A DNA stretch of 64,000 nucleotides from Thaumatotibia leucotreta. Its lineage: Eukaryota > Arthropoda > Insecta > Lepidoptera > Tortricidae. The position numbers and the translations under genes are program-made. The notes under the pieces are model-generated. The model did not search any database, was not told where the DNA came from, and was given only the letters and a program-made list of their open reading frames with translations. The DNA lies in the NCBI GenBank assembly GCA_025490895.1, contig JALPQI010030797.1, forward strand, positions 1 to 64,000, read 5' to 3'. Positions 55,136-64,000 of this stretch are shown here, piece after piece (the first letter of the stretch is position 1; each line of letters opens with the position of its first letter).

Positions 55136-56400
55136 ATAACTTGAGTTGAGATCAACATCTATGGTCTATTCTAATTCTAATTAACATTAATCGATTTTCC
55201 ACGAAATTCAAAATGGCAGTTGAAGTTTTTAATAATTTTAACACCTATCGTATAGTAAAAATTCTGACAAGTGACAACCCTGAGCCTCCGGCGCCGAGTC
55301 TCGAGGTTATATGAAGCTTCCCTTCCCCACTGTATAAGATACATACATTACATAGATCAAGTGTACCTAAACTGTATAATGATTTGTTGCCAACATTATT
55401 TCCTGACCGATACGATCTTCAAGAAAAAAAATTACTCTCGTCTTTAGGACAGCTGCTTACCATTAGGCAATACGTCTAATCTTTTGTCTCCTATTAAAAT
55501 AAAAAAAAACCGGCCAAATGCGAGTCGAACTCGCGCCCTAAAGGCCTGTTCGGACTAGGCTAGTACCTATTTTAGTCGAGTAGCGAGTAATTTAGTAGCT
55601 AAACTATTCGTTACTGCCTAAAAATCGTTCGCAATACAGTCGAGTAAAGTTCACAAGTCAATCACGACATTTTCACGCCAACTAATGAACTCGACTAAAT
55701 CGACAAGTTCGGAGTTCGGACTTGTTTCCGGCGGCCGAGTGAGCACGGACGCTTGGTGGGGGATGCTACTTGCCCGAGGGGCCGCACATAGTGTGCCACT
55801 AAGAGGGATAGACATAGTCACTTACTACTAAGACGAAAGTGCCACACAGGCACTTAGTGACGTATTCAACGCATTTGTCTGGCACTTACATTTAGCATCT
55901 AATGCACACACACACAAAAAATAGTGGCACAGTGATAAGGACGGACGATTATCGTTCCTTTTCACTTCCACTAGTAAAAAGTTTCATAAAGACCATCCCT
56001 TTCGTTCTTGCTATTATTATAACGTTGTCAAATCCATATTAATCCTACATTCATGTACTTGCCCATTGATATTTATAAATCCCAAGATTAAACATGACGT
56101 ACAAAATCAAGGCGAAAAAGTGTCCCGATGCTAAGTTACAAGTACAATTACATCTACTAAGACAATATAATGTACGTAAGTAGATTTAAATTTTCGTCAA
56201 ATGCAACCTTATTTTAACACTACTTTGGTGTTATTTCGAGTGCGCGCGGTTATGACATTACATCACGCAAGTCATAAAATTGTATTGCTTCGGCCATGAG
56301 CAAAATTGTTTTAAACAAGTACCTACCTTACTTATACCTTAAGTCAATCACATAAAGTCCACTTCATTTTACACCGCGTAACAATCTCTTTCGTCTTCCT
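55136..56400. other. Intergenic, one known dispersed repeat
   Basis: 55505-55545 has ACCGGCCAAATGCGAGTCGA followed by ACTCGCGCCCTAAAG, a common lepidopteran repeat end, then a palindrome-like stretch rich in TAGTCGAGTA words (55560-55735). The rest shows nothing. Confidence 0.45.
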
Positions 56401-56624
56401 TCCACCTTAAACCAGTGCTACGCGGTAGAAAGAACCAATTGCATAACATCAAATGCAGGGACTTACGGAAGTTAATTTTAAACAATCATGTTTTTAATGG
56501 GTTTGAAGGCATAATATGTCACCAATTAATAAAACTATTCTCTAGTACTTACCGAAAATATGATATGCCATCCTTTTTCAATGTAGTTAGCGTATTATTT
56601 TTGCACTTTTTAACGGAGCACTTC

Positions 56625-57195
56625 GGCAACATTGCTGCAATGTCTGTAATGTAATGTTTAACAACATTGCAACTGTAATGTTTATGGTACTTAAAATTGT
56701 ATACCTTGCATAATTAATGTTGCATTTCACTAAATTGCAACAACATTTAAAATGTAACATTGAAATAACGTTAAAAAAGCAATATGGCCACATATAAATT
56801 GCTGCAACAATTATTATAGGAAATTCAATAACTTTAGCAAGCAACATTGCTGCAATGTCTGTAATGTAATGGTTAACAACATTGCAACTGTAATGTTTAT
56901 GGTACTTAAAATTGTATACCTTGCATAATTTATGTTGCTTTTAACTAAATAGCAACAACATTTAAAATGTAACATTGTTGTAACGTTAAAAAAGCAATAT
57001 GGCCACATGTAAATTGCTGCAACAATTATTATAGGAAATTCAATAACTTTAGGTAGCAACATTGCTGCAATATCTATAATGCAATGTTTTAACAACATTG
57101 CAACTTTAACGTTTTTGGTACTTAACAATTTATACCTTGCATAAAGTATGTTGCTGCAATACTATTAGAAAACAATTCAATAAGTTTAGTTTGCA
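56625..57195. repeat. 215-bp tandem repeat, about 2.6 copies
   Basis: AACATTGCTGCAAT starts at 56628, 56843 and 57058. The unit contains ACAACATTGCAACTGTAATG and AAGCAATATGGCCACAT. Lies in a larger element that ends GCTCAGTGGG at 57515. Confidence 0.92.
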
Positions 57196-57875
57196 AAGTA
57201 ACAGCAACGTTCCGCGATGGAATTTGTTAAATATAGATCGCTGCAACATCTCATCTGCAATGTTAAAAAAATTATATTGTAGCAATTTTATTAATATACC
57301 TTATAATAAGTTTATGGTTATAAGATGACACAACGTTTAAAAATAAACTTTCATATGTAATGTTGGGGCTACATCTATCACTATATTTTAAATAACTTTC
57401 ATTGTAATTTTAGATCTACGTAGCTGCAACGTTTCTAGGAGCTTTATTTTTAAATGTTCAAATGGAAGGTTGATCAACTTTCTAGAAACTTTCTGTAACG
57501 TTCATGCTCAGTGGGTTAAAAAGGTTTTCATAGTTACCGGTGTCAAATATGTAATTTTCTGAAAATGATTAAATGATTAATTATTCAATCAATTTGCATT
57601 AAGCAAAAACTCTAATAACTCAATACCAACCGATTTCTATAATTATTTTTTTAACCGACTTCAAAACAAAAAAGGAACGCTCACCCCAATCCGTCAGTGT
57701 GAGCGTGATAGACTGCATTACAAATCAAGTAAACACTAACGAAAACGCTACATGTTTGTGTGCATACCTTTAGCTGCCGCTGCGATATTAACGCGGACCA
57801 ACATTATATCCATCCCGCTTGTACACGAGTATTGCTGCGAGCGAGTCGGATAGCACGTACGTCCGTGTTAATAAT

Positions 57876-58105
57876 CAAAGTCAAAGTCAAGTCAAAGTCA
57901 AAATATTCTTTATTCAATTAGGCCCAGCAACGAGCGCTTTTGAATCGTTAAACTAAATAGCGAATGAGATAAAAAAACTACTTCCGGTTCTAACCCTACA
58001 CCACTGCCTGAGAAGAATCCGGCAAGAAACTCAGCGGGACATTTTTTTTTCAAATAATAGTTTTATAACATCTTACAGCTAACATGCATTAATTAAAAAC
58101 GAAAC
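57876..58105 (-). mobile_element. Short 3' tail copy of the 59.2-kb LINE family
   Basis: The plus strand shows a GTCAAA repeat, ATTCTTTATTCAATTAGG, AGCAACGAGCGCTTTTGAAT, CTACTTCCGGTTC and CATGCATTAA, the same order as 59178-59370. Only the 3' untranslated region is present. Confidence 0.85.
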
Positions 58106-58344
58106 ATTACACATTAATCATGCTACCTCAGGCTACCTAAGGCTACAGTAGCTGTACCATGACTTTACAAGAATCGGTAGCGTTACTAGCGTTAGGTTTT
58201 TCTTGATACGTGAAGCAGATCATCGCGCTCGCTCCAATATGTCAGTGCGAGCGCGATAGAACGCATTACGTATTATTAGAGGATGGAAGAATACTCAAAA
58301 GCACGACTTCATTGAACTGGTGTTTATTAATATATTCTTCGGTT

Positions 58345-58455
58345 ACCGCGAGGATTACACATGGAATATAACTATGAAAACGGATAAACTCGCGTGTATT
58401 AACTAATTATAACTTCATTCCGTCGTTTCGAACACTTTACAGGGTTCGTGGTGTT
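58345..58455. repeat. Single arm of the 31556-31757 repeat
   Basis: ACTATGAAAACGGATAAACT...CCGTCGTTTCGAACAC, joined to TTCGGTTACCGCGAGGATTA as at 31757-31790. Confidence 0.85.
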
Positions 58456-59177
58456 TATTGTTTGAATTTCAACAGCCAGAAGAGACCGAATGAAATAAAC
58501 TTAGCTTAGCTTAACATAACCTTAGCAAATGAATAATTGTAACTGAACGAATGGTTAAATGATGTCACTAACGCCGTATTTAGACGATGATTGTCCTGTA
58601 CAAAAATTGGTTCAAACAATGTACTAATTTAACAAAAATAACATCGGCGCTGAGTGACATCACTCTAGGTATTCGTTATAGTTTAAATTAAATTGAACTA
58701 CACTTTTCTTATCTAACAGTATCAAATCAAACCTAACGTATCCTTTACTTTCCAAAGGTACGGCTGCAGAACCTTAAAGCACACACAGTAAAATAACTCG
58801 CATGACACGGGTGAATAACTTCACGAACTCAAATGGGACGAAACATCCACAGAATTCAATATTCTTAGAATATCGTTCGCGAGTTATACAGGGTAATATT
58901 TTGGAAGGGCTGGCAATAAATTCCCGTCAGGTGGTTTCTGCGACCCTCATTTATCATAACCTTGGATTGCATCCTTCGGAATCGGATCTGGGGACCAGGT
59001 ATTATTACATTTATTGCGTTATTGGACTATAAGGTATACCTACCTAATTCTTTTATATTATTTTGCCTACATAGCCTATTTGGCCCGATTGCAAGAAAAA
59101 TGTACATAGTTAAAATCTTAATCACAGGAAAAATCACGACCACGTCAATTGTGGTGGGAAAGTTAATCATACTAATT
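58456..59177. other. Intergenic AT-rich sequence
   Basis: A copy of the GATTGCAAGAAAAATGTACA motif lies at 59087-59106. No gene seen. Confidence 0.45.
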
Positions 59178-61930
59178 AAAGTCAAAGTCAAAGTCAAATA
59201 ATTCTTTATTCAAATTGGAATAGCAACAAACTCTTTTGAATCGTCTAGATATGAAAACTACTTCCGGTTCGAACCCTACACCGCTGACCCAAGAAGAACC
59301 GGTAAGAAACTTGGCGGGAATTATTTTTTCAAACAATGATGGTACATCTTACAACTAACATGCATTAAAAAAAATACATAAAATTGATTTTAAATAAATT
59401 GAAATATAATAATAATAACAAGAGATGTAAAGTCTCTAAAAGTCACAACATTTATAAGTAATAATTTATAGAGAAGTAAGGTTTCTCTCCGAATAGGTAT
59501 ATAATAATAACATTATATAATGCACGTTTGGAGATGTATAGGGTCTCCAAGCGTAAATTATCGAAATTGAATGTCATGACTTTAACAAACTAATAATTAA
59601 ATCCTAAATTACTCCCACGGTGTTTTATCATTCATGTAGTCTTGTGTACTATAATAAGCTTTAGAAATAAGTTTACGCTTTACAAAATGCTTAAATTTGT
59701 TGACTGAAAATTCAGTAACATTTACTGGAAGTTTATTATAAAATCTTACACAATTACCCATGAATGATTTCCTAATTTTATGGAGCCGAGTGGCGGGTAC
59801 TGCGAGCTTATGTTTGTTTCTAGTATTAATATTATGTATGTCACAATTTTTCCTAAAATTGATAATATTTTTATGTACATACATAATATTCTCATAGATG
59901 TATTGAGAATACAATGTCATTATATTAATAACCTTAAACTTATCTCTAAGTGAGTCTCTAGGGCTCATTTTATATATCGCTCGAATAGCCCTCTTCTGCA
60001 GAACAAAAATAGTGTTAGTCTCTGAATTGGCAGCACTGCCCCATGATAAAATGCCATACGACATAATGCTATGAAAATAACTAAAATATACTAACCGAGC
60101 TGTATCGACGTCAGTTAATTGACGGATCTTGCTCACTGCAAAAGCTGCAGAACTCAGTTTATTCGAGAGATTAGATATGTGAGGACCCCACTGAAGCTTA
60201 GAGTCTAGTGTTATACCAAGAAAGACTGTACTTTCAACTATTTCCAATTCCTCACCTTTCACAAATATACTAGCCTGTTGATGTTTTACGTTACTTGTAA
60301 CAAATTTAATACATTTAGTTTTTTTCTCATTCAACATTAAGTTATTCATATTAAACCAGTTTACTACTTTCGAAATAGCATTGTTTACATCATTCCAAGC
60401 TTGTTGCTGTCGTTTGACTTTAAAAATAAGTGAGGTGTCGTCAGCAAACAATACTATGTCATGGTGGGTCTCTATGAGATGTGGCAAGTCATTTATGTAG
60501 ATAAGGAAAAGGAAAGGCCCCAATATAGATCCCTGTGGTACACCCGTGGAGACCAATGACCCCGGTGATCGCTGTCCATTCACATCAACCCTTTGTATTC
60601 TACCGCGTAAATAAGATTCCAGTAAATTTAACGCTGATCCTTTAACTCCATAATGGTCTAGCTTCCTGATCAATGTTTCATGACAAACGCAGTCGAAGGC
60701 CTTGGACAAATCACAGAAGATACCTAAAGCATCTCGTGATTCCTCCCAGGCATCAAATATTTGTTTAATTAATTCGACACCAGCGTCGGATGTTGAGCGC
60801 CCCCGAGTAAAACCAAATTGCTTGTTATGCATTAAATTGTTTACGTTAAAGTGCTTAATTAATTGCGATAAAACTATTTTTTCAAAGATTTTGCTGAACG
60901 TTGGTAGCACAGATATAGGTCTAAAATTAGTGGGGTCAGAAGTGCTACCGGATTTGAATAAAGGAGTTACTTTACTATGTTTCATAAGATCAGGAAACTC
61001 ACCACAATCAACACATTTATTAAATATTACTACCAATTCAGGTGCTACGATTTCAATAAGGGATTTGACGACATGAACAGAGACTCCCCAGAGGTCAGAA
61101 GTTTTTTTGACATTGATGGATTTAAATGCCTTTATTACATCTGAGATTTGAATATGTTCAAAATTAAAGTCGTTTTTACACATAGGGACGTTATCTCTTA
61201 ATAATATAGTGGCAGCCGAGGGTGATGAATTTAAATCCTTAGTTATGGAGACTGGTATATCGGTGAAAAAGTGCTCAAATTCTGTTGCTACTTCTAAACT
61301 TGACTCTATAATTTTGCCATTAATTTTTAATTTAGGATCTTGGAATCTGTGCTTTGATCGACCAGTCTCCGCATTAATCAATTTCCAGGTTGATTTAATG
61401 ATGTCGGAACTATTTTTAATTTTTTGGGACAAATAATCGCGCTTAGCTTTATTACAATCAATCTTAAATTTCTTAGAATATTGTTTGACGTATTCTTTAA
61501 ATTCATCACTCGTATTAAACCGCCGTTCCTCATACAATGCATACAGTGCTCGTCTACGTTCATACAAGTCCGCAGTTGCCCACTCACTAAAAGCAGATGC
61601 ACCACCAACCACAATATTTTTGGAAGTGAATATTTTGTTGTAATGTTTCATAAAAAAGTGAAAGAATGAATTATACATGTCATTGGAGTTAATGTTGGAA
61701 GACAGAGTAGGTAGCGTCTGCACTAAACTTTCTTTCATTCGTTCAACACGGCTTGTGGTTACTGGCACAAAAGTAATTTGTTTTCTAATGTTATTTTTCC
61801 TGATGGTCTCAAACGTTATTAATTGACCTAAATGATCTGACTCTAAATTACTAATTACTTTTTTATTAACAGGAAAAATATCAGTAAAAATGTTATCAAT
61901 ACAAGTCGCACTAGTTGTACTGATACGAGT
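59178..61930 (-). mobile_element. 5'-truncated LINE A (jockey/CR1-like group), RT intact
   Basis: Runs from 61930 (end of the endonuclease region, frame TRISTTSATCIDNIFTDIFP) through reverse transcriptase and C-terminal domain to a stop at 59609, a 3' UTR and a TTTGAC repeat tail at 59198-59178. The first ATG-like codon of the open frame is not a real start, since the frame is open to the junction. Confidence 0.9.
59609..61930 (-). CDS. LINE A reverse transcriptase ORF (5' end missing)
   Basis: Open for more than 770 codons. RT blocks: NFRPISVLPTFSKIFEKIVL, RGRSTSDA, LGIFCDLSKAFDCVCHETLI, STGVPQGSILGPFLFLIYIN and the catalytic VLFADDTSLIF. The C-terminal domain ends YYSTQDYMNDKTPWE. No stop or frameshift. 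The endonuclease is missing apart from its last residues (CIDNIFTD), so the copy cannot move by itself. Which clade within the jockey/CR1/I assemblage is not certain. Confidence 0.88.
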   Translation of the reverse strand, partial: TRISTTSATCIDNIFTDIFPVNKKVISNLESDHLGQLITFETIRKNNIRKQITFVPVTTSRVERMKESLVQTLPTLSSNINSNDMYNSFFHFFMKHYNKIFTSKNIVVGGASAFSEWATADLYERRRALYALYEERRFNTSDEFKEYVKQYSKKFKIDCNKAKRDYLSQKIKNSSDIIKSTWKLINAETGRSKHRFQDPKLKINGKIIESSLEVATEFEHFFTDIPVSITKDLNSSPSAATILLRDNVPMCKNDFNFEHIQISDVIKAFKSINVKKTSDLWGVSVHVVKSLIEIVAPELVVIFNKCVDCGEFPDLMKHSKVTPLFKSGSTSDPTNFRPISVLPTFSKIFEKIVLSQLIKHFNVNNLMHNKQFGFTRGRSTSDAGVELIKQIFDAWEESRDALGIFCDLSKAFDCVCHETLIRKLDHYGVKGSALNLLESYLRGRIQRVDVNGQRSPGSLVSTGVPQGSILGPFLFLIYINDLPHLIETHHDIVLFADDTSLIFKVKRQQQAWNDVNNAISKVVNWFNMNNLMLNEKKTKCIKFVTSNVKHQQASIFVKGEELEIVESTVFLGITLDSKLQWGPHISNLSNKLSSAAFAVSKIRQLTDVDTARLVYFSYFHSIMSYGILSWGSAANSETNTIFVLQKRAIRAIYKMSPRDSLRDKFKVINIMTLYSQYIYENIMYVHKNIINFRKNCDIHNINTRNKHKLAVPATRLHKIRKSFMGNCVRFYNKLPVNVTEFSVNKFKHFVKRKLISKAYYSTQDYMNDKTPWE

Positions 61931-63846
61931 AAGGTGGCATTAGTCACGCCTCTTCCTAAAAAAAATAATATTGCTAACCATAAAGATTTGAGACCTATAA
62001 GCATTCTTCCATGCTTATCCAAAATACTGGAACGAGTGGTATATATACAATTGTCAGCTTTTCTTGAAAAAAGCAAAATACTTCCTGCTCGGCAATCAGG
62101 ATTCCGCAAATCCCGTAGCACCACAACGGCACTTTTGGATGTGATTGATAATATCTTATCTGCACAAAATGAGGGTCAGGGCACGATAATGGCTCTTCTC
62201 GACTATTCTCGAGCTTTTGATGCCATTAATACTCAATTGTTATTGTCCAAAATGATATACTATGGTTTCGAGTCGCAGACGGTTGCATGGTTTGCCAGTT
62301 ATCTCACTGGACGCTCGCAGATCGTTAAACTTCCAAATAATAAAGGTTTGGGTGGGATGTCTGAGCCGGCTGTTGTATCCAGAGGGGTACCACAGGGCTC
62401 TATATTGGGTCCTCTGCTTTTTATTCTCTATACCGCAGATGTCCGCGATTCCATAAAACATTGTAATTTCCACCTTTATGCTGATGACATCCAAATCTAT
62501 ATTTCATTTCATCCAAATAACATAGAACACGCTGTTGCGAATCTAAATGAAGACTTAGAAAATATTACATCCTGGTCTGAGTCCAACTGCTTGGTGTTAA
62601 ATCCAAATAAATCAAAAGTTATGGTATTTGGCTCTAAAAATCAAATTAAGCGGATCGAACACTATAATCCAAGAGTTATTATCTCTGGAGTACAGGTAGA
62701 ACGTGTATCAGAGGCACGGAATCTGGGATTATTAATGGATGAGTCACTGCGTTTTGAAGGACATATTGCAGATATTACAAAAAACGCATTTTATAGACTC
62801 AAAATACTATATCGGATTCGGAATTTTCTCAGTGTCGATCTGCGAATCAAGCTGTGCAATTCCTTAGTATTATCCAAATTTGATTATGCGGACATAGTCT
62901 ATGGCCCCCGTTTACTAGCTCGCACTGAGCGCATTGTACAAAGAGTGCAGAATGCATGTGCTCGTTACTGTTTTGGGATTCCGCCACGACAACATGTGAC
63001 ACCTTATTTAAACTCGGCAGATATACTGAAAATGGCATTTCGTAGAGAATTACACCTGTCATCCTTGTTGTTTGGAATTTTCAAAACGTCAGAGCCAGAG
63101 TATCTGTTCAAGAAATTCTCATGGCGAGAAAGCAGGTCGAGCATGTATGGCATTAGGTCGGTTTGTAAGGAATTGGTGCTACCACGACACCGTACTGCTG
63201 CATTTCGAGGTAGCTTTAAATATACAGCAACGAAATGCTGGAATAATATACCTCCACCTTTTAAAACCGTATATACAGTACATTGTTTTAAATCACGAAT
63301 GAAACAACATCTTTTAGCAATGCAAAAGACGCTACCTCCAGGTATTAGAGCCATGCCGTCATATTTAAAATTATGATATTAATACACTTTGTTAATTATT
63401 TTTTAATCAATATATTTTACTTCTTCTTTAATATGTATATGTACACTCGTATAAATATATATTGTATAATTTATATGCTTCCTTTTATATATGACCGTTT
63501 TATTCAACTTGTACCAAATTGCTCTGCTCAAATACACATAGCTTGCATTCGTACAAAATATCATTGTTATTGTTGATACATACAACTCTGAGCCATTTAG
63601 TTTTCGATCAACAGCAAATAAGGGATACATATTGTAAGGGTCTGCCTGAAAATCAGCGTTGTACGAGTAGTAAACACTCTGCAACATCATGCTGAGGCAA
63701 GCTCCTATTTAGCATCCATGGAATTATATAATATATGTTAATATTTAAGTTAATTTTAAAATAGTTTTTCTTTTTCTTTTGTCCTACTCTGTATCGTGTT
63801 TTTTGTGATGCTAAATAAAAACTTTCTATGTCTATGTCTATGTCTA
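61931..63846 (+). mobile_element. 5'-truncated LINE B, different family, opposite orientation
   Basis: Begins at the first RT block (KVALVTPLPKKNN), stop at 63374-63376, then a 470-bp AT-rich 3' UTR with AAATAAAA and a TATGTC repeat tail at 63826-63846. Confidence 0.9.
61934..63376 (+). CDS. LINE B reverse transcriptase ORF (5' end missing)
   Basis: 480 codons open. RT blocks: HKDLRPISILPCLSKILERV, ARQSGFRKSRSTTTALLDVI, IMALLDYSRAFDAINTQLLL, RGVPQGSILGPLLFILYTAD and FHLYADDIQIY. The C-terminal region ends GIRAMPSYLKL. It differs from LINE A throughout (YADD versus FADD, different C terminus). Endonuclease and ORF1 are absent. Confidence 0.88.
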   Translation: MALVTPLPKKNNIANHKDLRPISILPCLSKILERVVYIQLSAFLEKSKILPARQSGFRKSRSTTTALLDVIDNILSAQNEGQGTIMALLDYSRAFDAINTQLLLSKMIYYGFESQTVAWFASYLTGRSQIVKLPNNKGLGGMSEPAVVSRGVPQGSILGPLLFILYTADVRDSIKHCNFHLYADDIQIYISFHPNNIEHAVANLNEDLENITSWSESNCLVLNPNKSKVMVFGSKNQIKRIEHYNPRVIISGVQVERVSEARNLGLLMDESLRFEGHIADITKNAFYRLKILYRIRNFLSVDLRIKLCNSLVLSKFDYADIVYGPRLLARTERIVQRVQNACARYCFGIPPRQHVTPYLNSADILKMAFRRELHLSSLLFGIFKTSEPEYLFKKFSWRESRSSMYGIRSVCKELVLPRHRTAAFRGSFKYTATKCWNNIPPPFKTVYTVHCFKSRMKQHLLAMQKTLPPGIRAMPSYLKL

Positions 63847-64000
63847 CAAATCAAAATATTTAGTTACTAAATAATTTGATTCAATTTTGTTTTTATTAAG
63901 GGCCTTCAACTATGTACGATTTTTTTGCAATCGACCCTTAAGGGTATAAGGCAAGTATCTAGATACTTGTCTTATACCCTTAAGGGTGAATCGCCCGTAG
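63847..64000. repeat. Right edge: hairpin and recurrent motif
   Basis: GACCCTTAAGGGTATAAGGC with TCTAGA centre and inverse ending 63990. Just before it TTTTTTTGCAATCGACC, a motif seen at several other places in the window. Confidence 0.7.

Noticed and set aside
55505..55560. tRNA-like string near GCGAGTCGAACTCGCGCC
   Set aside because: It has a T-loop-like hairpin only, no acceptor or anticodon arms; it matches a common dispersed repeat end.
60702..61669. Plus-strand frames of 75-124 codons
   Set aside because: Antisense to the LINE A reverse transcriptase.

Overview
The window is nuclear DNA of an insect, most likely a moth or butterfly. Genes are split by AT-rich introns, exons are GC-rich, and the rest is packed with palindromic MITEs, LINE tails and one intact LTR retrotransposon of kinds usual in Lepidoptera. 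The order-level assignment is inference from repeat types recognised by eye; no search was run.

Layout. (1) 1-9.4 kb, plus strand: the last six exons of a ZSWIM4/5/6-type gene; its 5' part, including the SWIM domain, lies off the left edge. (2) 9.4-15 kb: intergenic MITEs. (3) 15-16.3 kb, minus strand: a two-exon gene for a small secreted Thr/Ser-rich protein that I do not recognise. (4) 17-32.2 kb, minus strand: a complete ten-exon BBS4 gene (436 codons), the TPR subunit of the BBSome, with an RFX-type X-box just upstream of its ATG. ZSWIM and BBS4 are convergent. (5) 32.9-40.2 kb: a full-length BEL/Pao retrotransposon with 580-bp LTRs differing at one base, a perfect 5-bp target duplication and one uninterrupted 1889-codon ORF, inserted in an older inverted-repeat element. 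(6) 40.2-46.4 kb: nested palindromic elements and a 98-bp tandem array. (7) 46.4-49.6 kb, minus strand: a five-exon DUF4806-like gene that looks broken. (8) 49.6-59 kb: MITEs, Ty3/gypsy scraps, a 108-bp satellite and a 215-bp repeat. (9) 59.2-63.8 kb: two different LINEs, both 5'-truncated, joined head to head.

The most unusual signal is in the two conserved genes. Several exons exist again, whole or in part, together with their 5' splice site and about 25-35 bp of following intron, inside neighbouring introns. The extreme case is one ZSWIM exon present 13 times in tandem (2335-4381). One BBS4 exon is repeated four times (17968-18534), and single or decayed copies are visible for at least five more exons. 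Most copies are out of frame, so normal proteins need splicing that ignores them.

All exon boundaries were checked by hand for reading phase. Protein identities rest on remembered family sequence, not on a database search.
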